Positions 1 through 5,180 of a stretch of 7,653 nt of DNA are shown here, in pieces. The stretch lies in assembly GCA_910586635.1 (NCBI GenBank), contig CAJUJA010000018.1:2734-10386 (forward strand), given 5' to 3'. Within the stretch, counting starts at the first letter, position 1. Each line of letters begins with the position of its first letter. The DNA is from an uncultured Bacilli bacterium. Lineage in GTDB: Bacteria > Bacillota_I > Bacilli_A > RF39 > UBA660. The position numbers and the translations under genes were made by a program. The notes under the pieces were generated by a model, which searched no databases, had not been told where the DNA came from, and was given only the letters and a program-made list of their open reading frames with translations.

Positions 1-11
1 AAAAGTAAAAC

Positions 12-2645
12 CTAAATGACTTTATCTTTATTTAAAATTGCAGATTGGGCAGCAGCTAGCCTTGCTACTGGAATACGATATGGAGACGCTGAAACATAAG
101 TAAGACCTAATCTGTGACATAAATCAATGGATTTTGGATCTCCTCCGTGTTCTCCACAAATACCAAGTTTAATATCTGACCTTGATTTTCTTCCAAGATT
201 GGTAGCATTTTCAATCAATTTACCTACTCCTTCCTGATCAATAGTTGTAAATGGATCGAAAGAAAATATGTTTTTGTCATAATAATCTTTTAAAAATTTA
301 GCAGCATCATCTCTCGAAAATCCATAAGTTAGCTGGGTTAAATCATTAGTACCAAAACTAAAGAATTCAACCTCTTTTGCGATTTCATCAGCAATCATAG
401 TAGCCCTTGGTATTTCAATCATCGTTCCAATTTTATACTTTAACTCACTATTATTCTTTTTTATAATTGTATCTGCTGTATTACAGATAATATTCTTTAC
501 ATATTTCAACTCATTGATATCTCCAATTAATGGAATCATAATCTCTGGTTTTACATCAATTCCTTTTTGAGTAGTACTAATAGCAGCCTCTATAATAGCT
601 GTTGTTTGCATGATAGCAATTTCTGGATATGTAATATCTAGTCTACATCCTCTATGACCCATCATTGGATTCATCTCTTTTAGTGAATTGATTCTATTTT
701 TTAATTCCTCGAAACTAATACCTAAGGCATTGGCTAAAATATTAATATCATTATTGGTTTTTGGTAAGAATTCATGAAGTGGTGGATCTAAAAGTCTTAT
801 CGTAACTTCGTATCCAGACATCGCTTCAAATAAGGATTCAAAGTCACTTTTTTGATATGGTAGAATTTCGTTTAGTGCTTGTTCTCTTTCCTCTTCGTTA
901 TTTGCACAAATCATTTTTCTAAAACTAAAAATTCGAACGGGGTCAAAAAACATATGTTCAGTACGACAAATTCCAATCCCTTCTGCACCAAATTTTCGTG
1001 CCTGTAAAGCGTCTTTTTGAGTATCGGCGTTTGTTCTAACACCCAGTTTACGTACCTCATCTGCCCAATTCATAAAGGTTTTAAAATCGCCTGATATTTC
1101 AGCATCCACTGTTTTTAATTGTTCTCCATAAACACTTCCAGTAGAGCCATCTAAACTCATATAATCCCCTTCATGATAAATGGTTCCATCTTTTGCTTTT
1201 AATGTTTTATTAGCCTCATCAATTACAATATCTCCACATCCAGATACGCAACAAGTTCCCATTCCCCTAGCTACAACAGCTGCATGAGAAGTCATTCCAC
1301 CTCTAACGGTTAATACTCCATGAGCAACTGTCATTCCTTCGATATCTTCAGGAGAGGTTTCTAGTCGAACTAATAGAATGTCCTTTTCTCCTTCTTCATG
1401 AGCTTTTTTGGCATCATTTGCTGTAAAATAAATCTTTCCAGTTGCTGCTCCAGGAGAGGCTGCTAAGCCATGAGCTACTTCTTTTTTTCTTGCTAACTCT
1501 TCTTGATCAAAGGTTGGATGAAGAAGTTGATCTAGTCCTTTTGCATCTACCCTTAATAATGCTTCCTCTTTTGTAAGTTGTCCTTCTTCCACTAAATCCA
1601 CTGCAATCTTAATCGCTGCTTTTGCGGTTCTTTTTCCATTTCTTGTTTGTAACATAAATAATTTGCCATCTTCAATTGTAAATTCCATATCTTGCATATC
1701 TTTATAATGATTTTCTAAAATGCTACAGATTCTTTCGAATTCCTCATAACAAGTAGGCATTACTTCTTTTAAAGTATCAATACTTTTTGGTGTTCTGATT
1801 CCTGCTACTACATCCTCACCTTGGGCATTCATTAAATACTCCCCAAATAATTCCTTTTCTCCAGTTGCTGGATTTCTGGTAAAGGCAACTCCTGTTCCTG
1901 ATGTGTTTCCTTTGTTTCCATATACCATTTCTTGAACATTTACGGCTGTTCCCCAACTATCAGGAATTTCATTTAACTTTCGGTAAGTAATCGCTCTATC
2001 ATTATTCCAACTTTTGAAAACTGCTTTTACAGCTTCTATCAATTGAATTTTTGGATTTTGTGGAAATGGGGTTTTAGCATTTTTTAAATATTGTTGTTTA
2101 TAAATCTCTACGATTTCTTGTAAATCCTCAGTAGTCAAGTCTGTATCTGATTCAATCTGTTTTTGTTCCTTTATTTGATCAAATAGGTAATCAAAATCAC
2201 TTTTTGGAAATCCCATTACCACATCTGCAAACATTCCTATAAATCTTCGATAAGAATCATAAACGAAACGTGGATTATTCGTAATCTCACTAAATCCCTT
2301 AGCCACTTCATCATTCATTCCTAAATTTAATATGGTATCCATCATTCCTGGCATAGAGGCCCTAGCCCCACTTCTCACGGATACTAATAACGGATTATTT
2401 GGGTTTCCAAATTCTTTTTCTGTTTCTTTTTCTAATTCTTCTAATTTTTCATTTATTTGTATCATGATTTCATCACTTAATGTCTTTTCATTCAAATAAT
2501 AATCACTACAAGCTTCCGTTGTAACGGTAAATCCTCTTGGAACAGGTAGTCCAATTTGAGTCATCTCTGCTAAATTGGCCCCCTTTCCTCCTAGAATTTC
2601 TTTCATATCTTTATTTCCTTCATGGAACGAATATACATATTTCAT
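12..2645 (-). CDS. ppdK: Pyruvate, phosphate dikinase (PPDK)
   Basis: This cytoplasmic enzyme interconverts pyruvate + ATP + Pi and PEP + AMP + PPi. In anaerobes it often works with PPi-dependent glycolysis. At 877 aa it is full length for the family. The N-terminal ATP-grasp part (about 1-340) contains VRSGARASMPGMMDT at 90-104. The swivelling phosphohistidine domain (about 390-510) contains GGMTSHAAVVARG at 449-461, with catalytic His454 and the adjacent Thr452, the family's regulatory threonine. The C-terminal TIM-barrel PEP/pyruvate domain (about 530-870) has RTEHMF (561-566), IEIPRA with likely Mg ligand Glu744, GTNDLTQ with Asp768, and GICGEHGG (828-835) with catalytic Cys830. The ATG lies in a 4-base ATGA overlap with the tdk stop, so the two are probably translationally coupled. 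No PPDK regulatory kinase/phosphatase gene is in the window. The TAG stop lies 11 bases from the window edge, so a downstream terminator cannot be judged. Confidence 0.98.
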   Translation of the reverse strand: MKYVYSFHEGNKDMKEILGGKGANLAEMTQIGLPVPRGFTVTTEACSDYYLNEKTLSDEIMIQINEKLEELEKETEKEFGNPNNPLLVSVRSGARASMPGMMDTILNLGMNDEVAKGFSEITNNPRFVYDSYRRFIGMFADVVMGFPKSDFDYLFDQIKEQKQIESDTDLTTEDLQEIVEIYKQQYLKNAKTPFPQNPKIQLIEAVKAVFKSWNNDRAITYRKLNEIPDSWGTAVNVQEMVYGNKGNTSGTGVAFTRNPATGEKELFGEYLMNAQGEDVVAGIRTPKSIDTLKEVMPTCYEEFERICSILENHYKDMQDMEFTIEDGKLFMLQTRNGKRTAKAAIKIAVDLVEEGQLTKEEALLRVDAKGLDQLLHPTFDQEELARKKEVAHGLAASPGAATGKIYFTANDAKKAHEEGEKDILLVRLETSPEDIEGMTVAHGVLTVRGGMTSHAAVVARGMGTCCVSGCGDIVIDEANKTLKAKDGTIYHEGDYMSLDGSTGSVYGEQLKTVDAEISGDFKTFMNWADEVRKLGVRTNADTQKDALQARKFGAEGIGICRTEHMFFDPVRIFSFRKMICANNEEEREQALNEILPYQKSDFESLFEAMSGYEVTIRLLDPPLHEFLPKTNNDINILANALGISFEELKNRINSLKEMNPMMGHRGCRLDITYPEIAIMQTTAIIEAAISTTQKGIDVKPEIMIPLIGDINELKYVKNIICNTADTIIKKNNSELKYKIGTMIEIPRATMIADEIAKEVEFFSFGTNDLTQLTYGFSRDDAAKFLKDYYDKNIFSFDPFTTIDQEGVGKLIENATNLGRKSRSDIKLGICGEHGGDPKSIDLCHRLGLTYVSASPYRIPVARLAAAQSAILNKDKVI

Positions 2646-3238
2646 CTTACTATCTCTCCTACCTCTTCTTTCCTTTTTTGATCATAACATTTAGCACATA
2701 AAGCATCATAACACACATCATCTTTTCCATCGATTGCTACCTGTTCTCCTGAAAATGTAACTTTTCCTTTTGTTTTTCTTACATTAAAAATAGTCTTTTT
2801 ACCACAATCACAAATTGCTTTCAACTCCTCTATTTTATGTGCAATTTCTAGTAGCCTAGAGGCTCCACGAAATCCTTTTGTTTGAAAGTCTGTTCTTAGA
2901 CCATAACAAATTACTGGAATATCTTTTTTTATTACTATTTGCATGAGTTGATCTACTTGTGAAGGTTTTAAAAATTGGGCTTCATCTATAAAAATACATG
3001 AAATAGAATCTAACCTACCCTCTAGTTCTTGATAGATATCTTCCTCCTCTTCTATTAAATAATCTACCCTCCTTTTTAAACCGATTCTCGATACTAGGTA
3101 TTTATCTCCTTTTGTATCTATCTTTGGTTTCATAACAAAAACCCCCATACCTTTTTGTTCATAATTAAAAGCTGCTTGTAATAACAGAGCAGTCTTTCCA
3201 GAGTTCATGGTTCCATACCTAAAATATAATTTCGCCAA
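2642..3238 (-). CDS. tdk: Thymidine kinase, TK1 type
   Basis: Phosphorylates thymidine (and deoxyuridine) to the monophosphate with ATP in the pyrimidine salvage pathway; cytoplasmic. The 198-aa length is normal for bacterial TK1-like kinases. The P-loop GTMNSGKT is at 9-16, and the DEAQF motif at 85-89 carries the catalytic base Glu86. The lasso region with CYGLRTDF at 111-118 and the zinc-binding cysteines CDC (143-145) and CAKC (181-184) are present. The start is TTG at 3238-3236. I accept it because the translation there begins right at the beta strand before the P-loop, and GGGAAGTGAT sits just upstream in the same register as other SDs here. It follows sigE after 35 bases and overlaps ppdK by 4 bases. 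No terminator separates it from sigE. Confidence 0.97.
   Translation of the reverse strand: MAKLYFRYGTMNSGKTALLLQAAFNYEQKGMGVFVMKPKIDTKGDKYLVSRIGLKRRVDYLIEEEEDIYQELEGRLDSISCIFIDEAQFLKPSQVDQLMQIVIKKDIPVICYGLRTDFQTKGFRGASRLLEIAHKIEELKAICDCGKKTIFNVRKTKGKVTFSGEQVAIDGKDDVCYDALCAKCYDQKRKEEVGEIVR
2652..2660 (-). promoter_or_regulatory. Ribosome binding site of ppdK, inside tdk
   Basis: The minus strand reads AGGAGAGAT, with AGGAG 10 bases before the ATG at 2645-2643. It lies within the last codons of tdk. The spacing is a little long, so coupling through the ATGA overlap probably helps initiation. Confidence 0.6.
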
Positions 3239-3241
3239 GTT

Positions 3242-3251
3242 ATCACTTCCC
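3242..3251 (-). promoter_or_regulatory. Ribosome binding site that fixes the TTG start of tdk
   Basis: The minus strand reads GGGAAGTGAT followed by AAC and the TTG start. It differs from GGAGGTGAT by one base. The GTGAT part ends 3 bases before the start codon, the same distance as GGTGAT in spoIIGA and in the MBL-fold gene, which supports the non-ATG start. Confidence 0.65.
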
Positions 3252-3273
3252 TATTATATTTAGTATATTAAAA

Positions 3274-3966
3274 TTAAGTATAATTGACAAGTGTTTTTAG
3301 GCGTTTAATTACCTTTTTTTCTATTCTTGATATATAAGATTGACTAATTCCTAATTTTTTGGCTACTTCTTTTTGTGTCAATTCTTTTTGTCCTAAAAGC
3401 CCATATCTTAATATAATAATATCACGGTCTCTTGGATTTAATCTCATTACCTCGTTAATCATTAATTTCTTATCTTGATCTTCCTCAATTCCACGCGTAA
3501 CAATATCTTTATCTGTTCCTAATACATCTTCTAAGTGAAGCTCATTTCCCTCTGAGTCATAGGATAGAGAAGCATCAATACTCACTTCCGTTTTTAATCG
3601 TTTCGTTTTTCTTAAAAACATCAAAATTTCATTATCAATACAGCGAGATGCATAAGTAGCTAGTTTTATATTTTTATCCTTTGAAAATGTATTAATTCCT
3701 TTAATTAAACCGATAGTCCCTATACTTACTAAATCTTCTAAATCAATATTCGTATTTTCATACTTTTTAGCAAGAAAAACGACTAGTCTTAAATTATGTT
3801 CAATTAAAATATCTCTCGCTTTCATATCTCCGTCTTCAAATAAAGATAAATAAAAAGCCTCTTTTTCACGAGAAAGTGGTTCTGGTAAGATATCAGTTGC
3901 TCCTACATAAAAAACACTTCCTACTTTTGTTAATAATCTTTTAACAAATTCAATGATACGCATCAT
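3274..3966 (-). CDS. sigE: RNA polymerase sporulation sigma factor sigma-E (pro-form)
   Basis: Early mother-cell-specific sigma factor of endospore formation, made as an inactive, membrane-associated precursor. At 230 aa it is close to the 239 aa of B. subtilis. Region 2 (about 50-120) includes NLRLVV, DLVSIGTIGLIKG at 78-90 and KLATYASRCIDNEI at 101-114. Region 4 carries the helix-turn-helix LTQKEVAKKLGISQSYISRI at 196-215. The text aligns with B. subtilis SigE along its length, including VLGTD at 148-152. The pro-sequence is about 20 residues, ending VFY-VGATD, where B. subtilis has VYY-IGGSE cut after Tyr27; I infer cleavage after Tyr20. SigK has a related pro-form, but the adjacent spoIIGA identifies this as SigE. 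The start is the first of two ATGs, overlapping the spoIIGA stop by 4 bases. Confidence 0.96.
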   Translation of the reverse strand: MMRIIEFVKRLLTKVGSVFYVGATDILPEPLSREKEAFYLSLFEDGDMKARDILIEHNLRLVVFLAKKYENTNIDLEDLVSIGTIGLIKGINTFSKDKNIKLATYASRCIDNEILMFLRKTKRLKTEVSIDASLSYDSEGNELHLEDVLGTDKDIVTRGIEEDQDKKLMINEVMRLNPRDRDIIILRYGLLGQKELTQKEVAKKLGISQSYISRIEKKVIKRLKTLVNYT

Positions 3967-4739
3967 AATAATTCCTCCTTAAATTTATTTGGTAATATAC
4001 AATCACTATCATCTAACTTAAATTCTTTATTGCTTTTTCCTATTAAACAATTTAAAAATTCTTTATTTTCTATCACTACTTTATCTGGTTTCATGCATTT
4101 TATTATTCCTTTGTTTCCAATCGTTTCATAAGGAACTAATATCGCTTGATCGATTAAGGGTTGAAACCTCTTATCATTTGTAATAATTACAGGTCTTTTT
4201 TTATATGGATCTTTTAAAGTATTTCCTGTATCTAAATATCCTGTTAATTGATATTTTTTATCTTTGATATAAATATCTACTAAATAATAATTAGATTGAT
4301 TTTCTTTTCTTTGTTTTTTTTCTTTTATATAAAGATATAAAAGAATTGGACTTAGGATAAACATTACAATAAAATTGATACTCAAACCATCAGAGAAAAA
4401 AACTAATCCCTCATTTTTATAAGAAAAGGTGTAATTTAGAAAATACATAATTCCTCCTAAAAAAATACTTAATATATAGAAATAAAGATAAGTTTTTAGG
4501 AAGTTCTTTTCACCAAATGATACTAAAATCATCACTATACTAATGATTATTTTTAGTAAAAACAAAGATATCGTATTGAGGGGAATAAATAAAAAGAAAA
4601 TACTAACTCCACCAATCCCGCTTCCTAGGATTAATCTTATGCATTTCGTTCTTTTCTTTAAAAGATATTTTACTCCAAAGAGTAATAGAAAATCAAAGAA
4701 AATATTAATAAAAATGACTAAATCTAAGTATATTTTCAT
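3963..4739 (-). CDS. spoIIGA: Sigma-E processing peptidase SpoIIGA
   Basis: Membrane-embedded aspartic protease that cleaves the pro-sequence of sigma-E at the sporulation septum; in known systems it is switched on by the forespore-secreted protein SpoIIR, whose gene is not in this window. Five hydrophobic segments occupy roughly 4-24, 33-51, 56-75, 82-101 and 120-137. A basic linker (about 139-147) leads to the cytoplasmic protease domain with GYLDTGNTLKDP at 167-178. Asp170 is the predicted catalytic aspartate. The C-terminal DCILP (246-250) also fits the family. The protein is 258 aa against 309 in B. subtilis, being shorter in the loops and C-terminus, but no key motif is lost. MKIYLD at the N-terminus matches the usual family start. 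It is coupled to sigE by an ATGA overlap. Confidence 0.95.
   Translation of the reverse strand: MKIYLDLVIFINIFFDFLLLFGVKYLLKKRTKCIRLILGSGIGGVSIFFLFIPLNTISLFLLKIIISIVMILVSFGEKNFLKTYLYFYILSIFLGGIMYFLNYTFSYKNEGLVFFSDGLSINFIVMFILSPILLYLYIKEKKQRKENQSNYYLVDIYIKDKKYQLTGYLDTGNTLKDPYKKRPVIITNDKRFQPLIDQAILVPYETIGNKGIIKCMKPDKVVIENKEFLNCLIGKSNKEFKLDDSDCILPNKFKEELL
3974..3980 (-). promoter_or_regulatory. Strong ribosome binding site of sigE, inside the spoIIGA C-terminus
   Basis: The minus strand reads AAGGAGG, then 7 bases (AATTATT), then ATGATG. It is encoded by the last spoIIGA codons (Lys-Glu-Glu). The 7-base spacing favours the first ATG (3966-3964) over the second (3963-3961), so I keep the Met-Met start. 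Confidence 0.85.
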
Positions 4740-4742
4740 GAT

Positions 4743-4748
4743 ATCACC
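4743..4748 (-). promoter_or_regulatory. Ribosome binding site of spoIIGA
   Basis: The minus strand reads GGTGGTGAT, then ATC, then ATG. GGTGAT pairs with the 5' part of the anti-SD (ATCACCTCCTT), so a 3-base gap is equivalent to a 7-base gap after AGGAGG. Confidence 0.6.
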
Positions 4749-4754
4749 ACCATC

Positions 4755-4787
4755 ACTATAGCAAGAAAAAAACGACTTAATTGTCGT
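4755..4787 (-). promoter_or_regulatory. Possible spoIIG promoter overlapping the terminator (weak)
   Basis: TATAGT at 4760-4755 could be a -10, with ACGACA at 4787-4782 as a poor -35 after an unusually long 21-bp spacer. The B. subtilis spoIIG promoter has a 22-bp spacer and is activated by Spo0A~P. TGTCGTT on the plus strand (4782-4788) matches the 0A-box consensus TGTCGAA at 5 of 7 positions. Against it, a start near 4748 would fall inside the ribosome binding site and leave almost no leader. Confidence 0.25.
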
Positions 4788-4790
4788 TTT
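4766..4790 (-). terminator. Intrinsic terminator after the 104-aa membrane protein gene
   Basis: On the minus strand, AAAACGAC (4790-4783) pairs with GTCGTTTT (4776-4769) across a 6-base AATTAA loop, and the run of T continues to 4766. It lies 22 bases after the stop of the 104-aa gene and ends 27 bases before spoIIGA. It should separate the two genes, although the U tract partly overlaps the stem. Confidence 0.75.
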
Positions 4791-4811
4791 ATATTAAACT
4801 ATTTTACGATA

Positions 4812-5126
4812 TTATATTTTTTTCTTTTTAAAAAATAGTTTACAGATATAACCTAAGAAAATAGCCATTATAATCACATATATCCAGCTTAAAATGGTAG
4901 TTATCATTCCACTTGAATATTTTCCAATAATCCCTAATATTCCAGATGGAACATATTTCCCAATTAAGGCAGAAACATCAGGAAGACCGATATTATTTTT
5001 TATAAAGGTTAAAATTCTAAGTAAGATATCAAAAATAGCAATAAAGAAGACAAAAGATGAAAATCTTTTAAAGAACATAACTACCAAAACCAATAAAATA
5101 ATAAATACTACTAAATCAATATACAC
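4812..5126 (-). CDS. Small multi-pass membrane protein of unknown function
   Basis: I do not recognise this 104-aa protein. It has hydrophobic segments at about 3-19, 23-42 and 73-96, and ends in a lysine-rich tail (KKKK, 100-103) that would be cytoplasmic by the positive-inside rule. Between the second and third segments is a Gly/Pro-containing stretch (about 44-72) with IGKY twice, at 55-58 and 67-70. No catalytic motif or signal-peptidase site is apparent. The start is GTG at 5126-5124; I accept it because AAGAAGGTG lies just upstream and the first hydrophobic segment would otherwise be cut. It has its own candidate extended -10 promoter and a terminator after it, so it may be monocistronic. 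A link to sporulation is suggested only by its position before spoIIGA. Confidence 0.7.
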   Translation of the reverse strand: MYIDLVVFIILLVLVVMFFKRFSSFVFFIAIFDILLRILTFIKNNIGLPDVSALIGKYVPSGILGIIGKYSSGMITTILSWIYVIIMAIFLGYICKLFFKKKKI

Positions 5127-5131
5127 AAATA

Positions 5132-5140
5132 CACCTTCTT
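5132..5140 (-). promoter_or_regulatory. Ribosome binding site supporting the GTG start of the membrane protein gene
   Basis: The minus strand reads AAGAAGGTG, with the AGG ending 7 bases before the GTG start at 5126. No ATG nearby has comparable spacing. Confidence 0.7.
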
Positions 5141-5154
5141 TATTTTATGAATAT

Positions 5155-5163
5155 ATCATAGCA
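5155..5163 (-). promoter_or_regulatory. Candidate extended -10 promoter of the 104-aa membrane protein gene
   Basis: The minus strand reads TGCTATGAT, a TGn extension followed by a 4-of-6 or better -10 hexamer. The -35 position holds TAGAAG, which is poor. The predicted start near 5148 leaves a leader of about 22 bases that contains the ribosome binding site. A short inverted repeat, TATGA-ATATA-TCATA (5146-5160), overlaps the -10. Confidence 0.5.
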
Positions 5164-5180
5164 TAAAAGTTCCAAAACTT

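Noticed and set aside
3253..3258. TATAAT between sigE and tdk as a tdk promoter
   Set aside because: The start would fall at about 3246, inside the tdk ribosome binding site, and the -35 position holds only ATACTT. Probably a chance match in AT-rich DNA.
12..4739. A UGA=Trp code, as in mycoplasmas
   Set aside because: UGA works as the stop of spoIIGA and tdk at precise ATGA overlaps, and Trp codons seen are TGG.
4543..5166. Plus-strand open frames at 4543-4761 and 4894-5166
   Set aside because: They lie antisense to spoIIGA and the 104-aa gene, have no convincing ribosome binding site and encode low-complexity AT-rich sequence.
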